DNA of 64,000 nt from Micromonospora sp. C31 (GCF_018070575.1 NZ_JAGPXN010000010.1:186001-250000), one strand, 5' to 3'; counted from the stretch's first letter, positions 8,639-18,025 are shown. The notes: generated by a model not told the origin, from the letters alone. Made by a program: numbers and translations.

Positions 8639-9627
8639 CGCGGCGTCGGCACGGTGGCCAGCACCGTGTCCAGCACCGCGTCCACGCCGACGCCCTCCAG
8701 CTCCACCTCGGGACGCAGCCGCAGCCGGTGCCGCAGCGTCGGCCGGGCGACCGCCTTCACGTCGTCCGGTACGACGTGGTCGCGGCCGGCCAGCCAGGCC
8801 CACGCCTTGGCCGTGTTGAGCAGCGCGGTGGCACCCCGGGGCGAGGCGCCCAGCTCCAGCGCCGGAGTGTTGCGGGTGGCCCGGCAGAGGTCGACCAGGT
8901 ACCCGAAGAGCGGCTCGGCCACGTGCACCCGGCCGACCGCGGCCCGGGCCGCCGCCAGGTCGGCCGCGTCGGCCACCGGCCGTACGCCGGCAGCGGTCAG
9001 GTCGCGTGGGTCGAAGCCGGCGTGGTGCGCGCGGAGCACCCCCAGCTCCTCGTCCCGGTTGGGCAGCGGCACGGTGAGCTTGAGCAGGAACCGGTCGAGC
9101 TGCGCCTCCGGCAGTGGGTAGGTGCCCTCGTACTCGATGGGGTTCTGGGTGGCGGCGACGATGAACGGGTCGGGCAGCGGCCGCCGTTCGCCCTCCACCG
9201 AGACCTGCCGCTCCTCCATGACCTCCAGCAGCGCCGACTGGGTCTTCGGCGGCGTCCGGTTGATCTCGTCGGCGAGCAGCAGGTTGGTGAAGACCGGCCC
9301 CTCGCGGAAGGTGAAGGCGGCGGTGTGCGGGTCGAAGATCAGCGACCCGGTGACGTCGCCCGGCATCAGGTCCGGGGTGAACTGCACCCGCTTCGACCCC
9401 AGGTCGAGGGCGGTGGCCACGGTGCGGATCAGCAGGGTCTTGGCCACGCCCGGCACGCCCTCCAGCAGCACGTGCCCGCGGCAGAGCAGAGCGATCACCA
9501 GGCCGGTGACGACCGCGTCCTGCCCGACGACCGCCTTGGCGACCTCGGCGCGCAGCCGGTGCAGGGCGGCGCGGGGATCGACGGGCTCGATGGTCGACGG
9601 CTCGGCGGTGCCGGCGGGTCGGGTCAC
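8635..9627 (-). CDS. MoxR-family AAA+ ATPase
   Basis: 330 residues from GTG at 9627. Walker A GVPGVAKT, Walker B LLLADEINRTPPKTQSALLEVMEE, sensor AATQNPIEYEGTYPLPEAQLDRF and the C-terminal lid are all intact. MoxR ATPases act as chaperones that remodel partner proteins with VWA folds, here most likely the DUF58 product encoded just downstream. It overlaps the DUF4350 gene by 4 bp on one side and DUF58 on the other. Confidence 0.93.
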   Translation of the reverse strand: MTRPAGTAEPSTIEPVDPRAALHRLRAEVAKAVVGQDAVVTGLVIALLCRGHVLLEGVPGVAKTLLIRTVATALDLGSKRVQFTPDLMPGDVTGSLIFDPHTAAFTFREGPVFTNLLLADEINRTPPKTQSALLEVMEERQVSVEGERRPLPDPFIVAATQNPIEYEGTYPLPEAQLDRFLLKLTVPLPNRDEELGVLRAHHAGFDPRDLTAAGVRPVADAADLAAARAAVGRVHVAEPLFGYLVDLCRATRNTPALELGASPRGATALLNTAKAWAWLAGRDHVVPDDVKAVARPTLRHRLRLRPEVELEGVGVDAVLDTVLATVPTPR

Positions 9628-11156
9628 CGGGGGTCTCCTTCGGCTCGGTGCGGATGCGGTCCGGCGGGCGGGGGCGGCCCCTCGGCGGGCGGTGCGGCGG
9701 CCGGGGGCGGCCCCTGGAACGGCACCGCGGCCGTGGGCGGGGCTCCGGCGGGCGGGTACGGTCCGGCGGCGGCGTGCGGGGCGACGGCGCGGGTCAGCCG
9801 GTCCAGCGCGCGGGCCAGGTCCAGCAGTTCCCGATCGGTCTCGGGCGCGGCGCCGTGCAGCACCTCGTCGGCCCACCGGGGGGCGTCGCCGGTGCGCTCG
9901 GCGATCGCGGCGGCCACGTCGGCCGGCGGCGCGGTCGGCGGCAGGTGCAGCCGGGACTTCAGCCGGTCGAGGGCGGCGGCCCGCAGCGTCCGCGCGGCCG
10001 CGTCCCGGGCGCCGGCCTTCTCGTACAGGCGGGCCCGGCCGAGCACCGTCTCGGCCGAGCGGACCATCACCGGCAGCGGCTCCGGGGCCGGCGGGCCGAG
10101 CCGACGGGCCCGCCAGAGCGCGGCCAGCAGGGCGGCCACGGCGAGCTGGGCGAGCAACGCCCACAGCCAGCCGGGGAAGGCGGACCAGAGCGGGTTCGGC
10201 GGGTCGGGCCGGTCGGCCCGCGAATCGTCCCCGGTGCCCTCGCTGTCGCTGTCGCCGTCGGAGTTCCCGCCGGGGCCGCCGGGACCATCGTCGCCGGTGC
10301 CGTCGCCGTCGCCCGGTCCGCCGACTCCGGTGGAGCCGCCCGGCGTGGGCGACCAGGCCGGGCGGCCGGTGCTGCCCTCGCCGAAGACCGGCGGGGGTTC
10401 GGGGCCGTCCAGGTCGAGCCACACCACCCGACCGGGCCCGCCGAGCAGCGCGGTGGCGAACGCCCGGTTGTCCCACTCGTCGATCCGCTCGTTGCGGAAC
10501 GGATCGCTGGCGCCCACCACCACCATGCCGTCGGAGGGCCGGGGGAGCAGGGCGAGCCCGTCGCCGAAGCAGAACCGGACGGCCGAGGATCCGCCCGGGG
10601 CGACCGCGTAGCGTTGCAGCCCGACCGCCGCCCGCCCGAGCTGGCGCAGCTCGGGCAACGGGCAGGGCAGGTCCCGCGCGTCCGGCCCCACCGCCTGCGC
10701 GGCCCACCGGCGGCCGGCCGGTTCCACCGGTAGCCGGACCGCCTCCAGCACCCGGCGCGGCGGGTCCACCAGCACCAGCCTGGTGGTCGGGGGCAGCGAG
10801 CCCAGGGCGCCGACCGTGTCCGGGTGCAGCAGCGCCGGCGCGGGCACGAAGAGCGTGGCCGCCCCGCCGCGGACGGCCAGCAGCGCCCGCAGCGGGTCCG
10901 TCTCCCGCTGCACGGTGACGCCCCGCCCGCGCAGCGCGTCGGCGAGCCGGCTGCCGCCGTCGTCTCCGGTCGCGACCGGGGAGAGGAACCCCCGCTCGTC
11001 GGGGTCGGGCTGGTCGACCGCGTGGGTGACCAGGGTGGTGCTCAGCAGCAGCGCGGCCAGGCCCAGCGGGATCAGCAGCCGGTGGCGGCGGCGTCGACGC
11101 CGGGGAGCGGCGTCGGCCCGTCCGGCCGGTGGGGCGGCGGTGGCGTGTGCGCTCAT
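9624..11156 (-). CDS. DUF4350 domain membrane protein
   Basis: 510 residues, ATG at 11156. An Arg-rich N-terminus precedes a membrane helix (about residues 27-45). A periplasm-facing DUF4350 domain follows (about 50-290; RGFLSPVATGDDGGSRLADALRGRGV at its start), then a Gly/Asp/Ser-rich linker near 300-350 and a second membrane helix (WLWALLAQLAVAALLAALW). A cytoplasmic C-terminus with a Pro-rich end follows. The middle gene of the MoxR operon; function unknown, probably a membrane partner of the ATPase. Confidence 0.85.
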   Translation of the reverse strand: MSAHATAAPPAGRADAAPRRRRRRHRLLIPLGLAALLLSTTLVTHAVDQPDPDERGFLSPVATGDDGGSRLADALRGRGVTVQRETDPLRALLAVRGGAATLFVPAPALLHPDTVGALGSLPPTTRLVLVDPPRRVLEAVRLPVEPAGRRWAAQAVGPDARDLPCPLPELRQLGRAAVGLQRYAVAPGGSSAVRFCFGDGLALLPRPSDGMVVVGASDPFRNERIDEWDNRAFATALLGGPGRVVWLDLDGPEPPPVFGEGSTGRPAWSPTPGGSTGVGGPGDGDGTGDDGPGGPGGNSDGDSDSEGTGDDSRADRPDPPNPLWSAFPGWLWALLAQLAVAALLAALWRARRLGPPAPEPLPVMVRSAETVLGRARLYEKAGARDAAARTLRAAALDRLKSRLHLPPTAPPADVAAAIAERTGDAPRWADEVLHGAAPETDRELLDLARALDRLTRAVAPHAAAGPYPPAGAPPTAAVPFQGPPPAAAPPAEGPPPPAGPHPHRAEGDPR

Positions 11157-11719
11157 GCTGGGGGCCCGTCCTCGGGTCGGCCGGTCAGCACCCGGTCCAG
11201 CTCGGCGGCGTGCTCCCGCATCCGGTGGTCGTGCTCGGCCGAGGCGGGGCGCTGGCCGTACCAGAGCTCGGAGAAGATCGCCCCGGCGGCGCCGAGCGGC
11301 GGGCCGATCCGCGGGCTGGTGTCCGTCGCGGCCCGCACCAGCTCGACGACCGTCATCCCGGGCTGCGGCTGCACCACGCGGTGGGCGGCCAGCTCCCGGA
11401 CCATCGCCCGCAGCCGTTCCCGGACGGCCTCGGCGTACCGGCCCTCGGCGGCGAGCCGGTCCGCGAGGCAGACGTACGCGGCGGCCGGCAGCTCCGGCTC
11501 GCGGGGCGCGGGGACGACCGGCTGCGTGGCCGCCGGCGGCGACGGCCCGCGGCGGCGTCGGCGCAGCCGGGGCAGCCGCCGGGGGACCCAGGACGGGAAC
11601 GTGTACCAGCCGGCCGCGACCAGCACCGCGGCGAGCACCAGCAGCAGCGCGACCAGGGGCAGCGGCACCCGGTCGCCGAGCGCCGCGGTGGTCTCGGTCC
11701 ACCACCGGCTGAAGCTCAT
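11153..11719 (-). CDS. DUF4129 domain protein
   Basis: 188 residues, ATG at 11719. One N-terminal membrane helix (about 22-42), an Arg-rich stretch and then a helical cytoplasmic DUF4129-like domain (about 75-188). The conserved RYAEAVRERLRAMVRELAAHRVV helix and ELWYGQRPA motif are visible. Start and stop overlap its neighbours by 4 bp. In other actinobacteria this domain accompanies MoxR, DUF58 and DUF4350 genes, as here. Confidence 0.82.
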   Translation of the reverse strand: MSFSRWWTETTAALGDRVPLPLVALLLVLAAVLVAAGWYTFPSWVPRRLPRLRRRRRGPSPPAATQPVVPAPREPELPAAAYVCLADRLAAEGRYAEAVRERLRAMVRELAAHRVVQPQPGMTVVELVRAATDTSPRIGPPLGAAGAIFSELWYGQRPASAEHDHRMREHAAELDRVLTGRPEDGPPA

Positions 11720-12558
11720 CGCCCGGCCGCCAGCAGGACCGCCTCGGGCGTGCCCGTCCGGGCCCGGGAGAGCCGGATGTCCAGTCCCTCGGTACGCATC
11801 CGGGTCTCCAGGTGCAGCACCGCGTCCAGGCAGGCCAGCGCCGGGTAGGCGACGCTGTTCACACCCGCCCAGACGGCCAGCGACAGCCAGCCGGCCCAGG
11901 CCCGGTCGACGAGGTCGAACGACTCCAGCCCGAGGTAGACGCCGATGCCGAGGCCCAGGCGGACGATCCACCACACCAGGTAGCCGAGCAGCCGGATCCA
12001 GCCGGCCCGGCCGGCGCCCCGGACGGCCAGGGCGGCCGAGCGCAGCGGGGCCCGCAGCGGGTGCACCCGGTCCACGACCAGCGCCGGCGCGACGGCGCCG
12101 AGCAGGGCGAAGCCGACGATCCACGCCGGCCCGAACAGCGCGAGCCCGCACATCACCGCGCCGACCAGGACGGCCAGCAGCAGGGTGGCGCCCCAGCGCG
12201 CGCCGGCCGGCCGGAGCAGCTCCCGGGGGCCGACCGCGCGGTCGAACAGCGCGGCCCCGGCGGCGCGGGCGGCCGGGTTGCCCAGCAGCAGGACGACCAC
12301 CGCCTCGGTGGCCGCCCCCACCGCCAGCAGCAGCCAGTACGCCCCGAACCGCCCGAACTCCAGGAACCAGACGGGTGGCGCCGTGCCGGCGGCGAGGCGC
12401 AGCGGGTACAGCAGGAGCTGCTCGGCCACGGCCAGCGCGAGGGCGGCCGGCACCAGCACCCGGGCCTGGCCGCGCAGCAGCAGGACCGCGGAGTCCAGCA
12501 GCTCGCCGACCGTGAGGGGGCGGCGCGGGAGCACGGCGGTCGGGCCGGCGTCGGGCAC
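11716..12558 (-). CDS. Integral membrane protein heading the MoxR operon
   Basis: 280 residues from GTG at 12558, which has AGGAG seven bases upstream. About six hydrophobic segments between residues 25 and 240. Starts with a soluble LTVGELLDSAVLLLRG segment like that of glycerophosphoryl diester phosphodiesterase membrane-domain proteins, but no catalytic residues are present. It is the promoter-proximal gene of the five-gene leftward operon and is divergent from mtrA. Confidence 0.75.
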   Translation of the reverse strand: MPDAGPTAVLPRRPLTVGELLDSAVLLLRGQARVLVPAALALAVAEQLLLYPLRLAAGTAPPVWFLEFGRFGAYWLLLAVGAATEAVVVLLLGNPAARAAGAALFDRAVGPRELLRPAGARWGATLLLAVLVGAVMCGLALFGPAWIVGFALLGAVAPALVVDRVHPLRAPLRSAALAVRGAGRAGWIRLLGYLVWWIVRLGLGIGVYLGLESFDLVDRAWAGWLSLAVWAGVNSVAYPALACLDAVLHLETRMRTEGLDIRLSRARTGTPEAVLLAAGR

Positions 12559-12700
12559 GCGTACTCCTGGGGAGGGACGGCGGTGGCGCCTGACGGCGCA
12601 CGCGGGGATCATGGTGACACGCCCGTTCCGATCGGGTGGACCCGCACGTCGGGGCGGCGACGCCGGGCACCTGCTGCTGGGCGGCGACGTCCCACGGCAG

Positions 12701-12706
12701 TAGCGT
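12701..12706 (+). promoter_or_regulatory. Candidate -10 box for mtrA
   Basis: TAGCGT matches the actinobacterial TANNNT -10 pattern. It would place the start near 12713, leaving about 45 nt of leader with an AAGGGGA ribosome site before mtrA. No clear -35 is visible. Confidence 0.4.
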
Positions 12707-12757
12707 GCCGGGTGACGGGGATCCCACCGAACTGAAGGGGATGGAAACATTAACCCC

Positions 12758-13447
12758 ATGAGAGCCCGGGTACTGGTGGTCGACGACGACCCCGCGCTTG
12801 CCGAGATGCTCGGCATCGTGCTGCGCAGCGAGGGGTTCCTGCCCTCCTTCGTCGCCGACGGCGAGCGGGCGCTGGCCGCGTTCCGCGAGAACCGCCCCGA
12901 CATCGTCCTGCTCGACCTCATGCTTCCCGGCATGAGCGGCATCGACGTGGCGCGGTCGATCCGGGCCGAGTCGGGTGTGCCGATCGTCATGCTCACCGCC
13001 AAGAGCGACACCGTCGACGTGGTCCTCGGCCTGGAGTCCGGGGCCGACGACTACGTGGTCAAGCCGTTCAAGCCCAAGGAGCTGGTCGCCCGGATGCGGG
13101 CGCGGCTGCGCCGCGGCGAGGACGTCGCCCCGGAGATGCTGACCATCGGGCCGCCCGGCAACCAGATCACCATCGACGTGCCTGCGCACACCGTCAGCCG
13201 CGACGGCGAGGAGGTGAAGCTCACGCCGCTGGAGTTCGACCTGCTGGTCGCGCTCGCCCGTAAGCCGCGCCAGGTCTTCACCCGCGAGGTGCTGCTGGAG
13301 CAGGTCTGGGGCTACCGGCACGCGGCGGACACGCGGCTGGTCAACGTGCACGTGCAGCGGCTGCGGGCCAAGATCGAGCCCGATCCGGAGCGGCCGGAAA
13401 TCATCCTCACCGTGCGAGGCGTGGGCTACAAGGCGGGCACCGGATAG
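12758..13447 (+). CDS. mtrA: Response regulator MtrA
   Basis: OmpR-family response regulator, 229 residues. Receiver domain about 1-115 with acidic pocket DDD near residues 8-10 and phosphoacceptor Asp53 in VLLDLMLPG; Lys103-type KPFKPKEL follows. The winged-helix DNA-binding domain occupies about 130-229 (LTPLEFDLLVALARKP, VNVHVQRLRAKIEPD). In related actinobacteria MtrA controls cell-wall hydrolases, division and development. Followed after 12 bp by its kinase gene. Confidence 0.96.
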   Translation: MRARVLVVDDDPALAEMLGIVLRSEGFLPSFVADGERALAAFRENRPDIVLLDLMLPGMSGIDVARSIRAESGVPIVMLTAKSDTVDVVLGLESGADDYVVKPFKPKELVARMRARLRRGEDVAPEMLTIGPPGNQITIDVPAHTVSRDGEEVKLTPLEFDLLVALARKPRQVFTREVLLEQVWGYRHAADTRLVNVHVQRLRAKIEPDPERPEIILTVRGVGYKAGTG

Positions 13448-13459
13448 CCTGGTCACACT

Positions 13460-15277
13460 GTGGCCACCTCCCCCATCCCGGACCCCCCGACGGCAGCTCC
13501 GCGCCGGCACGTCGCCGCGCGGGAGCTGTGGCGTGGCGTGCACGGCCGGTCCGCCCACCTGCTCGCCGGCCTGCACCAGGCCTGGCGGCGGTCGCTCCAG
13601 CTGCGGGTGGTGACCATCACACTGGTCGCGTCCAGCCTGCTGGTGGGCGGTTTCGCCTACCTGATCGCCGACAAGATCACCGGAATCCTGGTGGAGAACG
13701 TCGAGACCGACGTGCGGGTGCGGCTGGGCAGCGGCGCGGACTACGCGGCTAAGCAGTTCGGCCTCTACAACCAGCCGCAGGAGACGCAGCTCCAGGAGAC
13801 CATCGAGGGCACGGTCAACTACCTGGCCGGCGGTGACCCGCAGCAGACCACCGGCGTGATCGTGGCGCTGGTCGCCGACAACCACGCCGACGCCATCCAG
13901 CCCCGCTCCTCGCCCGCGGTCAACGTCCGCCCGCTGATCAGCCCGGAGCTGCGCGAGACCGTCGCCGGGGGGAAGGTCGCCAGCCAGATCCGCACCGGCC
14001 GCCTCGGCGAGGAGCGCACGAAATACCTGGTCTACGGCTCGCCCGTGCCCACGAAGTTCGGTCAGGTGGAGCTCTACTACCTCGTGCCGCTGGCCCGGCA
14101 GGACGCCACGGCCGCCGACGTCCGGGACACGGTGGCCGCCACCGGGGCGGCCCTGGTGCTGCTGCTCGGCCTGCTCGCCGGCCTGGTCACCCGGCTGGTG
14201 GTGACCCCGGTGCGGGTCGCCGCCCGTACGGCCCAGCGGCTCTCCGCCGGCCTGCTCGACCAGCGCATGGTGGTCAACGGCGAGGACGACCTCGCCCTGC
14301 TCGCCGCGTCGTTCAACCAGATGGCGACCAACCTGCAACGGCAGATCCTGCGGCTGGAGGAGATGTCCCGGCTGCAACGCCGCTTCACCTCCGACGTCTC
14401 GCACGAGCTGCGCACCCCGCTGACCACGGTCCGGATGGCCGCCGACCTGATCTTCGCGGAGCGCGACGAGTTCGACCCGGCGGTGGCGCGCAGCGCCGAG
14501 TTGCTCCAGGCCGAGCTGGACCGGTTCGAGGAGCTGTTGACCGACCTGCTGGAGATCAGCCGCTTCGACGCCGGCTTCGCCATGCTCGACTCCGAGCCGA
14601 CCGACCTGGTGCCGGTCGTACACCGGGTGGCCGACCGGCTGGCCGGCCTCGCGGAGCGCGTCGGGGTGGACATCGAGCTGGACGTCCCCGGCACCCCGGT
14701 GATCGCCGAGGTGGACCCCCGGCGGGTGGAGCGGGTGCTGCGCAACCTGGTCGGCAACGCCGTCGAGCACGGCGAGGCCAAGCCGGTGCTGATCACGCTC
14801 GCGGTGGACGACACGGCGGTGGCGATCACCGTCCGCGACCACGGGGTGGGGCTCAAGCCGGGCGAGGAGAAGCTGGTGTTCAACCGCTTCTGGCGGGCCG
14901 ATCCGTCCCGGGCCCGGCAGACCGGCGGCACCGGGCTGGGCCTGTCGATCAGCCTGGAGGACGCCCGGCTGCACGGCGGCTGGCTGGAGGCCTGGGGCGC
15001 GCCCGGGCAGGGCGCCCAGTTCCGGCTCACCCTGCCGTCGCGGGCCGGTGACCGCTTGACCACCTCGCCGCTGCGGCTGGTCCCGGCCGACGCCGCGCTG
15101 CCCTTCGGCGGGCCCCGGGCGGGCGGGCTGCTGGCCATCGGCCCCGGCGCCGACGGCGCGCTCGCGATCGGTCCGGGCGCCGACGGCGCGCTCGCGATCG
15201 GTCCGGGCGCCGACGGCGCGCTGGCCGTCGGTCCGGGGCGGCCGGGCAACGGCGGGCACGCGGAGGTGGGATCGTGA
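13460..15277 (+). CDS. mtrB: Sensor histidine kinase MtrB
   Basis: Membrane sensor kinase paired with MtrA, 605 residues, GTG start. Two membrane helices (about residues 49-72 and 228-248) bracket an extracellular sensor region. HAMP domain follows, then DHp helix with phospho-acceptor His315 in SDVSHELRTPL, then ATPase N box NLVGNAVEHG and G boxes DHGVGL and GGTGLGLS. The C-terminal 40 residues are a repetitive AIGPGADGAL tail encoded by 30-bp tandem repeats, outside the kinase core. TAGCCT at 13445-13450, overlapping the mtrA stop, could give an extra leaderless start. Overlaps lpqB by 4 bp. Confidence 0.95.
   Translation: MATSPIPDPPTAAPRRHVAARELWRGVHGRSAHLLAGLHQAWRRSLQLRVVTITLVASSLLVGGFAYLIADKITGILVENVETDVRVRLGSGADYAAKQFGLYNQPQETQLQETIEGTVNYLAGGDPQQTTGVIVALVADNHADAIQPRSSPAVNVRPLISPELRETVAGGKVASQIRTGRLGEERTKYLVYGSPVPTKFGQVELYYLVPLARQDATAADVRDTVAATGAALVLLLGLLAGLVTRLVVTPVRVAARTAQRLSAGLLDQRMVVNGEDDLALLAASFNQMATNLQRQILRLEEMSRLQRRFTSDVSHELRTPLTTVRMAADLIFAERDEFDPAVARSAELLQAELDRFEELLTDLLEISRFDAGFAMLDSEPTDLVPVVHRVADRLAGLAERVGVDIELDVPGTPVIAEVDPRRVERVLRNLVGNAVEHGEAKPVLITLAVDDTAVAITVRDHGVGLKPGEEKLVFNRFWRADPSRARQTGGTGLGLSISLEDARLHGGWLEAWGAPGQGAQFRLTLPSRAGDRLTTSPLRLVPADAALPFGGPRAGGLLAIGPGADGALAIGPGADGALAIGPGADGALAVGPGRPGNGGHAEVGS
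15146..15235 (+). repeat. 30-bp tandem repeats in the 3' end of mtrB
   Basis: Three near-perfect 30-bp units start at 15146, 15176 and 15206, each encoding GADGALAIGP (the last unit ends in AVGP). A degenerate part-unit precedes them. They are in frame, so copy-number change would alter tail length in steps of ten residues without breaking MtrB. Confidence 0.9.
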
Positions 15278-17070
15278 GGCGTCGGCTGATCGCCGGGCTG
15301 CTCGGCGGCGCGCTGCTGCTGGGCGGCGCGGCCGGTTGCGGCATCCCGGAGAACACCGGGGTCCAGGTGAAGGGGCCGGGGCCGGCGGTGGAGGCGGGCT
15401 CGACCAGCGGCAGCCGGGGCGAGCCCCCGAGCCGGAGCGCGAGCGGCACCGACGCCGAGCAGTTCGTCGAGAACTTCCTCTCCGCCGCGGCCGGCGAGCC
15501 GGACCGGGCCTACCAACGCGTCCGGCAGTTCCTCGCGCCGAGCGACCGCGACCGCCTCCAGGTGAAGCAGGGCAGCGAGGTCACGCTGGCAGTCGTCCGG
15601 CTCACCGAGGAGCCGGTCATCGTCTACGCCCCGGACCGCACCGAGGTCACCCTCAAGGTGCAGCAGGTCGGGCAGCTGCGCACGGACGGCACGCTGGCCC
15701 CGCCGGAAACGAGCACCACGACCTACACCTTCGAGCTGCGCAGCCAGGCCGGGCGGGAGGGCCTCACGGACGGCGGTCTGTACGTGGCGAACCCGCCGAC
15801 CGCGCTGCTGCTCAGCGTCGAGGCGCTGGAGACGTACTACCAGAGCCGGACGATCTACTTCTGGAACAACGACCGCAGCCGGCTCGTCCCCGACCAGCGC
15901 TACCTGCCCCTCGCCGTGCCGGACGAGCGACGGGTCAGCGAGGTCGTCAAGTGGTTGACCGCCGGCCCCTCGGCCTGGCTCGGCACGGCCGTACGCCGGC
16001 TGCCGGACGGCACCCGCCTGATCAACAACGCCACCCGGACGGACGGCCGCTGGGAGGTCGACCTGGAGATGCCGGAGGACAAGGTCCGGCTGGAGCAGCT
16101 CGGCACCCAGCTCGCCTGGTCGCTGCCGGACCTCGACGGGCCGCTCGACATCAAGATCCGCAATCAGTCCCAGGAGTTCATCCCCGACCTGGAGCGGCGC
16201 CGCCTGGAACGCCCGGTGCACCAGCTCCCGGAGAGCTTCCAGCGGTTCTGCGTCTACGAGGGTGCCGTGCACCCGCTGGCCTACACCGGTGAGCCGAGCG
16301 GCCCGGTGCCCGTGGACGCCAAGGCGAACCGGAACGTCGTCTCGGCCGGGCTCAGCCGCGCCGACAACCGGATCCTGGCGGCGCTGGTGGTCAGCGACGC
16401 CGACCGCCAGTGGCTCTCGGTCGGCACCGGCACCGATCAGGTGACCACGTTCACCCGTAGTGCCAAGGGCTACGCCGCCATGAGCCGACCCGTCTGGCTG
16501 CGCTCGACGTACCGGGGACAGTCGGCCGGGCTGGTGGTCGCCGACGGAAGCCTGTACCGCTTCGACACGCAGGCACAGCTCACCGCCGTGTCGCTGGGCG
16601 TACCCGGCCCGGTGACGGCGGTGGCGGCCTCGCTGGACGGCCACCGGATCGCCGTCATCGCCGGGGGCACGCTCTACGTCGCGGCCCTCAGCCCCGACGG
16701 TGCGGGGGGCACCCCGGGCCCGGCCCGTCGGCTGCACACCCGGCTGACCAGCCTGTCGGCCGTCGACTGGTACGGCGAGAACACCCTGGTCCTCGCGGGC
16801 GCGGTCGGTCGCCCGGCGGTCTACGAGGTCAGCGTGGACGGCGCCCGGGAGAGCCGGCTGGAGGACAAGATCGGCGCCCGGGTGACACACCTCGCCGCGT
16901 ACCCGGCGAACGCCGTGGGCCGCCTCGGCGCCGCGATGTACGAGGCGAACGGGGTCGCGTACCGCAGCGGCCCGTTCGAGCGGATCCAGCCGGAGCAGGT
17001 GCAGGAGGTCACGCCGCCGTCGGCCGGGGCGCGTGCCGGCAACCCGACCGCCCCCTTCTTCCTCTACTGA
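15274..17070 (+). CDS. lpqB: Lipoprotein LpqB
   Basis: Extracytoplasmic lipoprotein that modulates MtrB sensing in actinobacteria. 598 residues, GTG start. Signal peptide with Arg-rich n-region, hydrophobic core and lipobox ending GGAAGC, so Cys22-24 region becomes the lipidated N-terminus. A sporulation/spore-germination-like (GerMN) domain lies in the middle (about 200-330) and a beta-propeller-like C-terminal region follows. The 4-bp overlap with mtrB is the usual mtrA-mtrB-lpqB arrangement. Confidence 0.95.
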   Translation: MRRRLIAGLLGGALLLGGAAGCGIPENTGVQVKGPGPAVEAGSTSGSRGEPPSRSASGTDAEQFVENFLSAAAGEPDRAYQRVRQFLAPSDRDRLQVKQGSEVTLAVVRLTEEPVIVYAPDRTEVTLKVQQVGQLRTDGTLAPPETSTTTYTFELRSQAGREGLTDGGLYVANPPTALLLSVEALETYYQSRTIYFWNNDRSRLVPDQRYLPLAVPDERRVSEVVKWLTAGPSAWLGTAVRRLPDGTRLINNATRTDGRWEVDLEMPEDKVRLEQLGTQLAWSLPDLDGPLDIKIRNQSQEFIPDLERRRLERPVHQLPESFQRFCVYEGAVHPLAYTGEPSGPVPVDAKANRNVVSAGLSRADNRILAALVVSDADRQWLSVGTGTDQVTTFTRSAKGYAAMSRPVWLRSTYRGQSAGLVVADGSLYRFDTQAQLTAVSLGVPGPVTAVAASLDGHRIAVIAGGTLYVAALSPDGAGGTPGPARRLHTRLTSLSAVDWYGENTLVLAGAVGRPAVYEVSVDGARESRLEDKIGARVTHLAAYPANAVGRLGAAMYEANGVAYRSGPFERIQPEQVQEVTPPSAGARAGNPTAPFFLY

Positions 17071-17075
17071 TCTCC

Positions 17076-17777
17076 GTGCGGGACCTCGGCGGGCTCTGGG
17101 CGGACCTCACCGACCTGGTGCTGCCCGTGGAGTGCGCCGGCTGCCGGGAACGCCGGCCGGGGCTGCGGCACGGCGTCTGCCCGGGGTGCGTGGCGGCGCT
17201 CGGCGCGCTGCGCCCCCGGGCCGTACGCCCCACTCCCGCCCCGCCCGGCCTGCCGCCCTGCGTCGCCCTCGGCCCGTACGGCGGCCCGCTGCGGGAGGCG
17301 CTGCTGGCGTACAAGGACCACGGCCGGCACGGGCTGGCCCGGCCGCTGGGGGCGCTGCTCGCCGAGGTCGTGGCGGCCGGGGTGGGCGAGGTCCGCCCGG
17401 TGACGCTGGTGCCGGTGCCGGACACCGCGGCGGCGGCCCGCGCCCGCTTCGGCGACCACCTCGGCCGGCTGACCCGGCACTGTGCGGACCGGCTGCGCCG
17501 GGCGGGCTGGCCGGTGCGGGTGCGCCGCCCCCTGCGGGCCCTGCCCCGCCCCGACTCGGTGACGTTGGACAGCGCCGGCCGGGCGGCGGCGGCGGAGTCG
17601 GCCTTCCGGGTCCGCCCGCGGTCACCGTCCGCGCCCGGCGGGGCGGTGGTGGTGCTCGACGACATCCTCACCACCGGGGCCACCCTCGCCGCGGTGGGGC
17701 GGGTGCTCGGCGCGAGCGGGCTGTCACCGACGGTCGCCGCGGTGCTCGCCGCGACCGAGAAACGGCACCGGCCGTAG
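17076..17777 (+). CDS. ComF-family phosphoribosyltransferase-like protein
   Basis: 233 residues, GTG start. N-terminal zinc-binding cysteines CAGC near residues 20-23 and CPGC near 35-38. The PRTase signature VVVLDDILTTGATL is near the C-terminus, and an LVPVP strand lies in the middle. ComF proteins act in DNA uptake in competent species; in actinobacteria the role is unclear and may be nucleotide salvage or single-strand DNA handling. It sits 5 bp after lpqB, as in many actinobacteria, and probably belongs to the same transcript. Confidence 0.9.
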   Translation: MRDLGGLWADLTDLVLPVECAGCRERRPGLRHGVCPGCVAALGALRPRAVRPTPAPPGLPPCVALGPYGGPLREALLAYKDHGRHGLARPLGALLAEVVAAGVGEVRPVTLVPVPDTAAAARARFGDHLGRLTRHCADRLRRAGWPVRVRRPLRALPRPDSVTLDSAGRAAAAESAFRVRPRSPSAPGGAVVVLDDILTTGATLAAVGRVLGASGLSPTVAAVLAATEKRHRP

Positions 17778-17869
17778 CGCTGCGTGTCTCCGTTTCACCC
17801 GATGGTGTATGGGCGGTGAAAAATTGTGGGCCGTCCTGGCGGCCGGGGGTGACTGTCGGGCGAATTGGA

Positions 17870-17894
17870 GTTAGCGTTTTCGTGTCGGGGGTAG
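17870..17894 (+). promoter_or_regulatory. Candidate stress-sigma promoter for hpf
   Basis: GTTA (17870-17873), 15 bp, then GGGTAG (17889-17894). This resembles the GTTT-N15-GGGTAT type recognised by SigB/SigF-like stress factors of actinobacteria. It lies in a notably AT-richer intergenic stretch, about 130 bp before hpf, whose products are often stress- or stationary-phase-induced. Confidence 0.4.
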
Positions 17895-18025
17895 GGCTCT
17901 TTCCATCCGCCCCCGGCGGCGAAAGGAGGCGTAGCCGCACTGACCGGTCGACGCCGAGTGGGACCTCCCCCGGGGGCGCGCGACCGGATGTTGGAACGAA
18001 CGACCGTCCGAACTAGGGAGGTCAC

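Noticed and set aside
14077-16890. Long antisense open frame across mtrB-lpqB
   Set aside because: Composition is the typical mirror of high-GC codon use; the plus strand encodes clear MtrB and LpqB.
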